NCBI RefSeq assembly: GCF_014697545.1
Contig: NZ_JACJSA010000005.1
Span: forward strand, 186,001-250,000
DNA from: Oscillatoria sp. FACHB-1407
GTDB lineage: Bacteria > Cyanobacteriota > Cyanobacteriia > Elainellales > Elainellaceae
Direction: 5' to 3'
Length of the DNA: 64,000 nucleotides
Part shown: in pieces, positions 52,930 to 62,386 of the stretch
How the letters are laid out: the number at the start of each line of letters is the position of its first letter
How positions within the stretch are numbered: position 1 is the stretch's first letter
Position numbers and translations under genes: made by a program
Notes under the pieces: model-generated
Databases searched by the model: none
The model's input: the letters and a program-made list of their open reading frames with translations, nothing else
What the model was told of the DNA's origin: nothing

Positions 52930-53466
52930 CTATTGCAGAGTCGCTGCCCCAAACGTGGCATTAAACTTGCGACACCAGATCAGAGCTGACTGATAGTCAT
53001 TCAAATTAATACTGTCAGGAATGACATAGGTTTGAGCACCATCAAATTGTTGCAGCGGTGCGATCACAACATAATCCCCTTCATTGATAGCATAGGCTGG
53101 AGGAGTAGTAGATCCAATTACATCGGGCGATCGATGCAATGCGACAACCAGATCAGGACCCATTTCGGAAGTTTTAAAGCTTTCATCCAGTTCCAACACT
53201 AAACTTCCATTCTGATCAAGAATGCGAACCGTACCTTCGGTAGGATGCTCACCCGACACAAAAGAACCTGACTTGAGAGCAGCACCTGCATCAGCTTGAG
53301 CGACTGTTTCAGGAGTTGGGGATGCGGTCACTTCCGTTGGACTCGATTGAGCAACAGGGCTATCAGCAGGTTGGCTAGTGGTGGTATTGCTGCTGGTACA
53401 ACCAATTGTTAGAGCTGTAATCAAGGCTAACGGCAACCAGGGTTTGATCTGCAAAGGAGTTTTCAT
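52930..53466 (-). CDS. DM13-domain lipoprotein
   Basis: The 178-residue protein has a lipoprotein signal with Cys23 (LTIGCTSS), a low-complexity Ser/Thr/Pro linker to about residue 60, and a DM13 domain (GSFVSGEHPTEGTVRIL, then LELDESFKTSEMGPDLVVALHRSP and YQSALIWCRKFNATFGAATL). The conserved Cys of IWCRKFN is present. DM13 domains have been proposed to take part in extracellular electron transfer or redox chemistry; this is a family-level suggestion only. It is a single gene in a surface-protein region. Confidence 0.9.
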   Translation of the reverse strand: MKTPLQIKPWLPLALITALTIGCTSSNTTTSQPADSPVAQSSPTEVTASPTPETVAQADAGAALKSGSFVSGEHPTEGTVRILDQNGSLVLELDESFKTSEMGPDLVVALHRSPDVIGSTTPPAYAINEGDYVVIAPLQQFDGAQTYVIPDSINLNDYQSALIWCRKFNATFGAATLQ

Positions 53467-53815
53467 AATCGGTCTCCAACAGTGAGGGTGAATTAGAAGA
53501 TTTCACTTGACTCTAATAATCGCTATTGCGATCGCCCCCCGCATGATAACCCCTTAAAAAGCAGGTGATAACCCTTTCATCTCATACTCATCTTATTTTC
53601 AGTAATTGCCAAAAAAGCAGAGGTATGACATCGCATCTCCTCTGCTTCCATTCCATCAGGATCAATTCAAACAGCGATTAACAATTGCGTGGATTGCTCG
53701 CACCCGAAGCCACATTCTGCAATGGAATTCTGGAATGAGGCAAAGGTTCTAAACGCAACGCCAATTTCATTACCGTGAGTATCCAGTTCTTAGGGCTGGC
53801 CTTCAACAAGACAAG
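53467..53815. other. Gene-free region between DM13 and DUF4347 genes
   Basis: These 349 bases contain no convincing gene. I looked for the rest of a larger DUF4347 protein in all minus frames and saw no continuation. The region should contain the promoter of the DM13 gene. Confidence 0.4.
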
Positions 53816-54253
53816 TTACACAGACTGAGAATCCGCGATGGTCGCTCCAGTCAACATGTGGAGTTTCTCGACAAACTCTGCTCCTGCATCCCCTACAGCA
53901 ATACTACAACCATAAAACAGAATCGAAGAGGCTGACCAAGACTGGAGATCCCAGGAATACTGTTCCAACGTTTTTAGGCTAAGCTGCGTGTTTCCTAAAA
54001 AGAGCGTACCAGGGGTACCATGAGCCATAATGTGCAAACTGGTTACTTCAGGGTGTTGCTGCAAAGCGTGAGTAATCTGCTCTACCCCATCTTGTTGAGC
54101 ATCTAATTGAACTGCGATCGCCCCTGGCAGGAGTTCTGACGTTGCTGCGTCGGTAATACGACTATCAATGACGACTAAAACAGAAGTAGGGGCAGTGGAT
54201 GCAGCTTTAGGAGAACCTGCCTGATGTTTTGTAGTGCTAGCAGAACGGGTCAT
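53816..54253 (-). CDS. Stand-alone DUF4347 domain protein
   Basis: The 145-residue protein is composed of one DUF4347 domain (VLVVIDSRITDA, SLHIMAHGTPGTLFLGNTQLSL, SSILFYGCSIAVGDAGAEFVEKLHMLTGATIADSQ). DUF4347 is normally the N-terminal part of very large cyanobacterial surface proteins; here the frame ends right after the domain. The HG and GC motifs (His in IMAHG, Cys in YGCS) have the spacing of a caspase-like His/Cys pair. It could be a truncated relic or a functional minimal form. It lies in a minus-strand surface-protein cluster, 186 bases from the next gene. Confidence 0.8.
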   Translation of the reverse strand: MTRSASTTKHQAGSPKAASTAPTSVLVVIDSRITDAATSELLPGAIAVQLDAQQDGVEQITHALQQHPEVTSLHIMAHGTPGTLFLGNTQLSLKTLEQYSWDLQSWSASSILFYGCSIAVGDAGAEFVEKLHMLTGATIADSQSV

Positions 54254-54439
54254 ATTTCAATGCCTTTAAACCAGTAATAGGAAGGTGGATGTAGCGAAGC
54301 AATGGACAGTCAGAGAACGTGCAGCGTTATGGTTAGTTTTACGATTGGCTTCAATCAGTATTCCCACCCACACCAGACCATCAACAAGCTGACAAATTCT
54401 TTTTTCCCAAATGAATAGATGAACCGTTATGGAGTGGGC

Positions 54440-57400
54440 TTAGGGAGATGGCAATGTCGTTGGAGAGCACACAGCAGGACTGGTGTTGAAATCCTGAATT
54501 GCTGCACCAGGAACTTGAGCCACTAATGACATCCTGCCCTCTGCATCTCGCCCAAAGGCTTGAGCTTCGGTAATTTGGCTGGGGCGAGTACGTTGAGAGG
54601 TTGTTGCATCCGAGCCACTAGCCGTCTGATCAGGGGTTTGGGTTGAGGGGGTGACGGTTTCCCAGCCAATGACATAGGCATCTGTTCTCAGGTGTTCGGT
54701 AGGGCTAGGGGGCAATCCACCGCGTCCCGTCACCACTAAACTACCCTGGTTACTGGCAACGGCTCCACCTGCCGAGCAGCCTTGAGCAATCAGTCGGGAC
54801 GCATCCACAATATCAGAGGGCAAATTGGTAACGCCGCGCAGGGGGTCTGTGTCAGGTGTGCGGATGATGATTTCGCCGTTTAAATTGGGGTTAGCTTGAG
54901 AAATGGCGGTGATATCGCTGGTGGCGAGGGCAGCCGGGTCGAGTTGGGTTGGGTCACTCGTTCCTAAAAGGGCTTCTAATTCGGCACGGCTACGAGGCGT
55001 GAATCCAAAAATGCCTTGTGTAGTGATGAGTACTCGACCACCCCGCCCTGTAAAGGCGTTGGCGGTGATATCGTTATTCTCCGTTGGCGCACCAACTAAA
55101 AACGGAGTGTCAATAATAATGTTTCCTCCATCTCCACCCGCTCTAGCTGTTCCAGCCGTTGTAGAGATGCGGCTACCCTGCCGCAGCACTATCACATCGC
55201 CAATTTGTAAAACGATATCGCCGCCTCTGTTGCTGGCTGTTTCAGCTGTAAGCAAAGCACGATTATCCAGTACGAGGGAGTCAGCTTGAATGTTAATGTT
55301 GCCACCTGTGCCGCTGCCCTGGCTATCAACGGCAATTCGGGCGCGATCGCGAATGGTCACCTGATTGGGGTTTTGAATGGTGATGCTGCCGCTGTTTCCA
55401 GTAGCGGTAGCTGTGGTATTAGCAAAAATGCCTGTGTTTCTGCCGTCTAACAACAGCGAATCACTGATATTCAGTTGAATATTTCCGGCATTACCCACTC
55501 CTCGCGTTTCTGCGGTGAGTTGTGCCCCATTGGTCAGTGATAGATTAGGCGTCGTAATGGTCAGGGTGCCACCGTTGCCTGTGGCGTTTTCCCCAACGAA
55601 CACAGCCGCTCTGCTAATGCGATCGCCATCCGGGAACGAGGCAAAGGTTGCCACTCCATCAAACGATGCTGATTCAGTGGCGTTAATTGTCACTGAACCT
55701 GCATTTCCATCACCATCAGACGACGACGTAATCGTGCCACCATTGGTTACTCGTAAGATTGGCGTAGTGATGCTAATCGCTCCACCCTGTCCAACCGCAC
55801 CCTGACCCAGTTCGCTGGTGATGCCACTGGGCTGCGTATCTCGTGTGCCATCAAACTCTAATAATGCCGCTCCATCAATGGAGATGGACTCGCTAGCTGT
55901 GACGTTAATCCGTCCGGCATTACCAACTGCAAAGGAACTGGTGCCTACAATTGCTCCATTCTGAAGAGTTAGGCGATCGGTCGTGACGGTAACATTGCCG
56001 CTGTTACCCTCTGCACCAGGTTGAGCCGTACTGAAAATCGACGAGGGTACAAACGCACCGCCCACCAAATCCAGCGGTTGAAACCCAGATAGAGTAATCT
56101 CTTCAGCCGTAACGGTGATATTTCCAGCATCACCAATGCCAAAAGCTGAGGATGAAATTTGAGTACCCGTCGTCCCAGAAATGGAGTTTGCCTGAATTAA
56201 GACATCGCCACCACGACCCCCTTCACCACTGGCAGAAAAACTGCCTAAAAAGGTGAAATTGAGGCTTGCCGTTTCTACATTGAGAATCGTGTCATTGGCG
56301 TTACCGGAGCCTCCAGTACTGGTGGTAATCGTAGATTGATTTGTCGTGAGCGTTTCAGCCGTGAGACGCAAATTTCCACTGGCAGCAGAGCCATAGGTGG
56401 AAACCAACACGTTACCCTCGATCGAGATGTTGGGAGCACTGAGACTGACATCGCCACCCTGCTCAGACCCCAGAGTCTGGCTTTCAATCCAGCCTAACTC
56501 TAAGGGACTGATGCCAAAGGGGGCTGTTCCCTGGGCGATCGCCGTGTCACTGCTGAGGGTAATGGCTCCCCCCCGTAACCCAAAGGAAAAGATGGTCGAT
56601 CGCAACGGCATAAAAATGTCGCGATCGGCTAACAGGGTGACGTCCCCAGCATTGCCCTGGAGGTCATCATCCGCAGGCTCAAGCGGATTGGCTGGATCAC
56701 CAATTTCACCCCCTGACACATCAATGGCACTGAAAACAAGGCGACCTCTAGAATCAATGACAACCGAACCACCCCCTGTTAAAGCCGTTGTATCAATAGA
56801 CCCAACGCGAATATTACCTGCCAAATCTGGGTTGGGTTGGAATTGATTAGTCAGGTAAACTAACCCGCCGCTGTTGATGATGCTGCCAATACGGATGTCA
56901 GCACGGGTTGGAGTCGCACCAGAGGCAGGTGTGCCAAAAAATTGAGTGGTGCCTGCACGAATGTCTAGGGTCGGTTGGGTGGTGCCCCGCAGGGTTAGGG
57001 AGGTGCCATTCGATAGAGTGACCGTGCCGTCATTAAATGGACCCCCGGCACCCGTAATAGTGATCGTGCCAGGAACAACCACACTTCCACCTGCCAAAAT
57101 TTGCAGAGATGCACCCGTGTAGTTGTCCAAGCTAAAGTCTCCCGCCACCTCAAAAACGGGATCACCTACACTCCGTAAGCTGCCTAACCTACCGTTCAGG
57201 GTTTGGACTGAGAAATTTCCACCGACACTGTAATGGGTGTCACCAATCACCGTTCCATTCGATTGCAACGTCAAATTCCCACCGGACACTAACCCACTGT
57301 CCGCATTGGCTAAGGCACTGATGTCGATGGCTTGGTTGCCCTGCAACAGCAGTTGACCACCAGCGATCGCCCTAAATGGAAGCGTGGTGCGATCGCGAAC

Positions 57401-58084
57401 GGTTAACGTATTCAACGCAATCAGTGACAGATCGCTACCTGCCCTCAATTGCCCTGCTAAATTTAACGTGTCAGCCACTAGGGTCAAATCACCGCCAGTT
57501 TGCAAATTTCCCTGACTGGCGATCGCTGACCCTGCTGGAACGTCGCCATACTGTAGCCCTGGTTGAATGTTGACGACCACCAGTGGCGGTGCTTGTGGGT
57601 CAGTGGCACTGTACTCCAACCCATTGCCCAACAAGAGGCTATTGGATGTGCTGGCAAAAAATGCGCCCCCAACGTCTAGCTGAGCATTGGCCCCAAATAC
57701 AATGCCGTTGGGGTTAATCAAGAACAAATTAGCACTGCCCAACACGCCCAACGTCCCGTTGATATCTGAATGGTTGCGTCCCGTCACCCGTCCAATGATG
57801 TTGTCAATGCTGGATGGATTCGCGAAGTAAACTCGTTGCCCCTGATTGACGTTAAAGTCTGAAAAACTATGAAATAGAGCGTTGTTGCGAATTGCTCCTC
57901 CATTAATTTGGTCAATTAATCCTCGTTCGCTCAATACATTAGGCGTTACGACGGAGCGTTCATTTCCTAACGTGTCATCCGGTCGAATTTGAGCGATCGC
58001 ACCCTCAACCAAGTTAGCCCAGATGGCAACCGTGGCGATCGCTAGAGCTATCCCTGCTGAGTGGTGATGAGGCAGTTTCTGCAT
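54440..58084 (-). CDS. Two-partner-secretion filamentous-haemagglutinin-type exoprotein
   Basis: The 1214-residue protein has a signal peptide (ALAIATVAIWANLVEGAIAQ). The TPS secretion domain at about residues 35-160 is marked by NALFHSFSDFNVNQGQRVYFANP and LFLINPNGIVFGANAQLDVGG. A long right-handed beta-helix follows, with many G-N-I-T and G-GG-I/V repeats (residues about 170-1080). The C-terminal part (SRLIAQGCSAGG, then GSLVVTGRGGLPPSPTEHL) is common in cyanobacterial members. Export needs a TpsB outer-membrane partner, which is not in this window. Surface adhesion is the usual role. Confidence 0.93.
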   Translation of the reverse strand: MQKLPHHHSAGIALAIATVAIWANLVEGAIAQIRPDDTLGNERSVVTPNVLSERGLIDQINGGAIRNNALFHSFSDFNVNQGQRVYFANPSSIDNIIGRVTGRNHSDINGTLGVLGSANLFLINPNGIVFGANAQLDVGGAFFASTSNSLLLGNGLEYSATDPQAPPLVVVNIQPGLQYGDVPAGSAIASQGNLQTGGDLTLVADTLNLAGQLRAGSDLSLIALNTLTVRDRTTLPFRAIAGGQLLLQGNQAIDISALANADSGLVSGGNLTLQSNGTVIGDTHYSVGGNFSVQTLNGRLGSLRSVGDPVFEVAGDFSLDNYTGASLQILAGGSVVVPGTITITGAGGPFNDGTVTLSNGTSLTLRGTTQPTLDIRAGTTQFFGTPASGATPTRADIRIGSIINSGGLVYLTNQFQPNPDLAGNIRVGSIDTTALTGGGSVVIDSRGRLVFSAIDVSGGEIGDPANPLEPADDDLQGNAGDVTLLADRDIFMPLRSTIFSFGLRGGAITLSSDTAIAQGTAPFGISPLELGWIESQTLGSEQGGDVSLSAPNISIEGNVLVSTYGSAASGNLRLTAETLTTNQSTITTSTGGSGNANDTILNVETASLNFTFLGSFSASGEGGRGGDVLIQANSISGTTGTQISSSAFGIGDAGNITVTAEEITLSGFQPLDLVGGAFVPSSIFSTAQPGAEGNSGNVTVTTDRLTLQNGAIVGTSSFAVGNAGRINVTASESISIDGAALLEFDGTRDTQPSGITSELGQGAVGQGGAISITTPILRVTNGGTITSSSDGDGNAGSVTINATESASFDGVATFASFPDGDRISRAAVFVGENATGNGGTLTITTPNLSLTNGAQLTAETRGVGNAGNIQLNISDSLLLDGRNTGIFANTTATATGNSGSITIQNPNQVTIRDRARIAVDSQGSGTGGNINIQADSLVLDNRALLTAETASNRGGDIVLQIGDVIVLRQGSRISTTAGTARAGGDGGNIIIDTPFLVGAPTENNDITANAFTGRGGRVLITTQGIFGFTPRSRAELEALLGTSDPTQLDPAALATSDITAISQANPNLNGEIIIRTPDTDPLRGVTNLPSDIVDASRLIAQGCSAGGAVASNQGSLVVTGRGGLPPSPTEHLRTDAYVIGWETVTPSTQTPDQTASGSDATTSQRTRPSQITEAQAFGRDAEGRMSLVAQVPGAAIQDFNTSPAVCSPTTLPSP

Positions 58085-58294
58085 AACATTAGACCCTGGA
58101 AAACACGAAGGAACAAGAACGAGTCAGTTATTCATTCAATAATTAGAACACTATACAGATATCTTCAGATTGTTTTCGCTAAGTTGTATAAAAACATTAG
58201 AAATACAGATTTTGTGCATTGAAAAAGTACCAAATTGAAGTAGGGGGCGTTGCAGTGCAATACCCCCTGGATAAGGCTCTTAGTCAGCGATCGC

Positions 58295-61200
58295 TTAGCT
58301 CAGGATAAAGGTGCCACTGGTGAGCGATCGCACGTCCACAGGTGTGCCTATGCTGGTTGCCGTGCCATTAGTGGTGACTGTAATGATGCCGCCACCAAAA
58401 TTGGTCAAGTTAATGGTGTTGCCACTCAATGCCGAAGACAATTGAGCCGTCGTAAGACGAAACGCTCTGAGGTCAATTCTATCTCTGGAAAAGTCACGGA
58501 TCTGGTCATTACCAAATCCTCGCTCAAAGATAAACGTATCCTGACCATCACCACCCAGCAGGATATCGTTCCCCAAGCCACCATTAATCAGGTCTGCTGA
58601 AGCCCCCCCTTCAATGGTGTCATTCCCCAAATAGCCGTTTAAGATGTCGCCACCATTTAAACCCTGAATCCTATCTGAGTTAATAGTGCCTGTGATTCGA
58701 TCCACCTGGACGTTACGACCTCCATCACCTGTGATAGTCACGGTAGCCAGTTGACCTGTAGAAGTTAACACTTCAATTGAACTGAGATTTAACTGTTCTT
58801 GATCGACCCGATTGCTAATCGTTAGGCTTGTTTTGTTAGATTGCAAAAAAATTTCAACAATTTGAGGAGAACCTGAATAGCGTGAGAAATCGAGTGTGGT
58901 GAATGTACCTGAGCTAGTATCGTTAGCTAACAGGATTCGGTAAGGTCCATCGCTAGTTGAAAGACCATTAACAAAACTCTGAAAACTCTGACGCACACCG
59001 TTCACAAAAACATTAAAAGTCACCACCTTGATCGAGCTGGGATCGATAACGTTGCCTGCTAAAGCGGTTTGGCGGAATGCAACGCTGCCATCCAGGTTGT
59101 ATCGAATGAACTCGCCGTTAAAGGTCACTCCATCCTTCACGATCCTATCGGTAGCGTTACTACGCCCAAACACCCCTTGATCTACCAACTCCATGAATTC
59201 TGTAAATTCAGTAGACTCAGTACTGTTAATAAAGTCAGATAGATCTAGAACCGGGTTCCACACAAGAGACAATTCAACGGGTGTAGGAGTACTCCTAAGC
59301 GTTGTAGAGGTCGATCGAATCAAGGGATCAACATCACCCGAAAACGCTGGAAGGTAGAGACGGTGAGCTGTTCCATTGCCCTCAATAAACGTACCACCGC
59401 CTCTTAATACGGCTACATCCTGACTTGCATCGTTGGCATCAATAATCCCATTTTGATTGAAGTCAACCTGAAGTTTGGTAGGGTCAAACGGATTGAATCG
59501 AAAGGACGTAGGAGAACTTGAACTGGGGGTATCAAACCCTAAGTCCGTGAAGTAGAGAGTTCCTTCTGCAACGGCTTGTCCATAATCGTCGGTGCGGGGG
59601 CTATCTTGCAGGAAGAAACTAAATTCGGATGGTTTGTAGTCAATCGGTGTACTGAGTTGGCTGGAGTCTGTGATGACTCTAGACTCAGCATCTAGCGTAA
59701 TGGACTGCCCTGCGGCGATCGCAGGCAGTGGAACTAAAAAGGTACGAGTGTTGCCAGTCGTGGTGAATTGCGTAGTGCTACCCACACGAGTCAATTTGAC
59801 AAAGGGATGTGTCCCCTGAATAGGAACCACCGTACCTGCCGCAATACTGGTTGTTCCATTGTTGGTGATCGTAATTCGTTGTCGGAAAGTAGCATTTGGT
59901 GCAGGCTCAAAGGCAGCTGTATTACCCAACGCAAACCCACTCCCGGATGCACCAAAAATGCTGGGAGTTAAAAAAGAAGACGAATCCAGGTCTACCGCAA
60001 TGGTGGCACTGAGCGCGTAAAACAACCCAGCATCTAGATCTGAGAGAGTTTGCCCAGAGGTAAGCGTAATAGCGTCGGTTTGCCCTGTGGTTGAGTTAAC
60101 ATCACTGTCGATCGCCTTATTTGTTCCCTGATCTCTGGGGCTAAAGGAGTAACCTGCTAGAGGCACTACTTGCACTCGGTAAGTGCCAGGGTTAACCGTG
60201 AAGCTGTAGTTACCGCTAGAGTTGGTCGTGGTAGTGGCAACAATAGCTGAAGTCGCGTTATCTAACAGATTAACGGTGACGTTATTAAGCCCCGTTTCAC
60301 CTGCATCTTGAATGCCGTCTGCATCAGTATCGAGAAAGACGCGATCGCCAATCGTACCCTGTTGGAACAACCCTGCATCAACAGTAAGATTGGGGGCTTG
60401 ACCTGAAGTCACGGTAAACAAAGCCGTGCGTCCAGTTGCGAGATCGATGACATCGCTGTCAATCGCATCATTCGATCCCCGATCAGCAGGACTAAAGAAA
60501 TAGCTACTATTGGGTTTGCCAAACTCCAATCGGTAAGTGCCAGGAGCCACCGAGAAGTTGTAATCACCACTGCTGTTGGTGGTCGTAGAGGCAACCAATC
60601 CACCACTGCTGTTGAGCAGTTTGACGGTAACACCACTCAACCCAGCTTCACCTGCATCTTGAATGCCGTTGCCATCGCGATCGAGAAAGACGCGATCGCC
60701 AATGGTAGCCCTTTGGATTAAACCAGCATCAATGTTGAGATTAGTTTGTCCGGCGGTAAAAGCGATGGCGGCAGTTTGACCCGTCAACGGATCAACATCA
60801 CTATCTTTTGTGAGGTCGTTGCCCTGTGCTCTGGCAGTAAATGAGTAACCACTGGGAGCCCAAAATTTGACGCTGTAGGTGCCTGCTGGGGCTATAAAAC
60901 CGTAGTTACCACTGACATCCGTGATATCGGTCGCTACTACTGCACCGCTACTATTCAGCAATTGCACTGTGACCCCATTCAGACCCGTTTCGCCCATCAT
61001 CTGAATGCCATCTCCATTGCTATCGATAAAGACGCGATCGCCAATGGTGACAGGTGGGGGCACTGTACCCACCAGTTTGTTACCTCCCGACGCGCTATTG
61101 AGGCGCACTCCCCACCGCAGGTTCGTTCCTATCAGATCTGCGATCGTCACCCCCTGAATGATAAAAGTGGTGCTGGGAACAAAGCCAGATCCCGGTTTTT

Positions 61201-61507
61201 CAATCGCCACCCCAGCATCAAACCCCGTGCTAACGGCTCCAGACATGTTGACATTTCCGGTGCTGGAGTTCACGCTAATCACGCTATTGACGCTAAAAAT
61301 GTCGTTACTAACATCTACTCCAGTGATATCGGTAGGGAGTGTATTTCCTACAGTGTCAAAGAAGACCCCTGCAATATCTCCAGAATTGGGATCTAATACG
61401 CTAACAATAGCTTGGACTCCACCTGAAACTTCCGTCAGAGTAATTTGAACGAGCGGTTGCAACGAAGCAGAATTCAGAGTAAATGTAAACGGCGCGGATG
61501 AGGACAT
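58295..61507 (-). CDS. SdrD-B-domain and RTX repeat surface protein
   Basis: The 1070-residue protein has an N-terminal beta domain (1-150), then three SdrD B-like repeats starting near residues 153, 266 and 385 (TIGDRVFLDRDGNGIQDAGEAGLSGVTVKLL pattern, each with Ca-binding-type DxDxDG loop). A middle region contains an EF-hand-like DFNQNGIIDANDAS (near 690) and DLSDFINSTESTEF. Near the C-terminus are RTX calcium repeats (GGDILNGYLGNDTIEGG, GGLGNDILLGGDGQD). No signal peptide is present, so type I secretion through the C-terminus is likely. A calcium-stiffened surface or matrix protein is inferred. It lies in tandem with the exoprotein gene. Confidence 0.9.
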   Translation of the reverse strand: MSSSAPFTFTLNSASLQPLVQITLTEVSGGVQAIVSVLDPNSGDIAGVFFDTVGNTLPTDITGVDVSNDIFSVNSVISVNSSTGNVNMSGAVSTGFDAGVAIEKPGSGFVPSTTFIIQGVTIADLIGTNLRWGVRLNSASGGNKLVGTVPPPVTIGDRVFIDSNGDGIQMMGETGLNGVTVQLLNSSGAVVATDITDVSGNYGFIAPAGTYSVKFWAPSGYSFTARAQGNDLTKDSDVDPLTGQTAAIAFTAGQTNLNIDAGLIQRATIGDRVFLDRDGNGIQDAGEAGLSGVTVKLLNSSGGLVASTTTNSSGDYNFSVAPGTYRLEFGKPNSSYFFSPADRGSNDAIDSDVIDLATGRTALFTVTSGQAPNLTVDAGLFQQGTIGDRVFLDTDADGIQDAGETGLNNVTVNLLDNATSAIVATTTTNSSGNYSFTVNPGTYRVQVVPLAGYSFSPRDQGTNKAIDSDVNSTTGQTDAITLTSGQTLSDLDAGLFYALSATIAVDLDSSSFLTPSIFGASGSGFALGNTAAFEPAPNATFRQRITITNNGTTSIAAGTVVPIQGTHPFVKLTRVGSTTQFTTTGNTRTFLVPLPAIAAGQSITLDAESRVITDSSQLSTPIDYKPSEFSFFLQDSPRTDDYGQAVAEGTLYFTDLGFDTPSSSSPTSFRFNPFDPTKLQVDFNQNGIIDANDASQDVAVLRGGGTFIEGNGTAHRLYLPAFSGDVDPLIRSTSTTLRSTPTPVELSLVWNPVLDLSDFINSTESTEFTEFMELVDQGVFGRSNATDRIVKDGVTFNGEFIRYNLDGSVAFRQTALAGNVIDPSSIKVVTFNVFVNGVRQSFQSFVNGLSTSDGPYRILLANDTSSGTFTTLDFSRYSGSPQIVEIFLQSNKTSLTISNRVDQEQLNLSSIEVLTSTGQLATVTITGDGGRNVQVDRITGTINSDRIQGLNGGDILNGYLGNDTIEGGASADLINGGLGNDILLGGDGQDTFIFERGFGNDQIRDFSRDRIDLRAFRLTTAQLSSALSGNTINLTNFGGGIITVTTNGTATSIGTPVDVRSLTSGTFILS

Positions 61508-61669
61508 GAACTTATTTCCTTAAAGCTGAAAGGTAGAGGGTTTAGCGTTCAACAAACGGAGCGAGAAACAAAAATGTGGCGGAAGAAACGAGGCAAAACG
61601 TTTAAGACATCAGAAGATGAGGTTCAAGAACGTATCCGGTCAATCGCTCTCGGAGGTATGATTTCTCCG

Positions 61670-61870
61670 CTAACAGCAACTCTCATTGGTGTATGACACA
61701 TCGACCGTTTGCATTCCCAAATCCATCAGCATTTGCCGTGTGGCCCTCGTCTGAAAACTGCTGCAAACCGGATTTCTGGGATTACTCGGCAACCTAAACG
61801 AATGCCAATGCGTGAAAGCAGATGGCATTGCCCCAGTCAGCAGGTTCAGAGAGAAAGTAATTAATATCAC
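61670..61870 (-). CDS. Doubtful small exported protein
   Basis: An open frame of 66 residues has a hydrophobic start (VILITFSLNLLTGAMPSAF) and a cysteine-containing end (NPVCSSFQTRATRQMLMDLG). The GTG start at 61870 has GAGG about 10 bases upstream; TTG at 61876 is an alternative. I see no similarity to a known family. It could be a small secreted peptide or chance. Confidence 0.25.
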   Translation of the reverse strand: MILITFSLNLLTGAMPSAFTHWHSFRLPSNPRNPVCSSFQTRATRQMLMDLGMQTVDVSYTNESCC

Positions 61871-62328
61871 AAGCAAACTACCTCATCTTCTTAGCAAGAG
61901 CGACATACACAGAGTCAGTAAATACACTGCTTTCCATGACAGCTTGAGTGTAATACGCCACACTTATTATCAAAAAACAAGTGTGCGATCGCTGAATTAA
62001 AGACGATCAAATTCAGCTAAAATGCTGATTACGCAATTCAAACTCATCATTCTTCCATCCCAGATAGATTGATGAAAGAGGATTTCAGACGCAGGCACAA
62101 CAGAAAAGCCCCTTCCGTATCCAGTAGTTGAATGAAAAATCACTACTGCCAGGTGGAGTTCTCTTTAAATACACTCTGTTTTTGCAAAATAACGGACTGT
62201 AACCAAAAAGATGCCGTAATAACCCTGATGTCGAGAGTGTTATTTTTGATGTAAGTATATCGAATTTCAGTAAGTCTTGTAGATAAAGTTTACGCAAAGA
62301 TTAATGTTTACACCCTAAGCAAGACAAG

Positions 62329-62357
62329 CAGTTGGAGTTCTTCAAAACCTCCAACTG
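62329..62357 (-). terminator. Terminator of the CHAT gene
   Basis: CAGTTGGAG (62329-62337) pairs with CTCCAACTG (62349-62357). On the minus strand the hairpin follows the CHAT stop codon by about 30 bases and leads into CTTGTCTTGCTT, moderately T-rich. Confidence 0.55.
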
Positions 62358-62386
62358 TTGTAAGCCAAAAATCATGAAACACTAAA

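Larger units (their letters stand above)
61508..62386. other. Mostly gene-free region with a doubtful small ORF
   Basis: This 880-base region separates the SdrD-B gene from the CHAT gene. It holds one possible small gene (61670-61870) and the inverted repeat CACACTT-N13-AAGTGTG (61959-61985). Nothing else is recognised. Confidence 0.4.
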
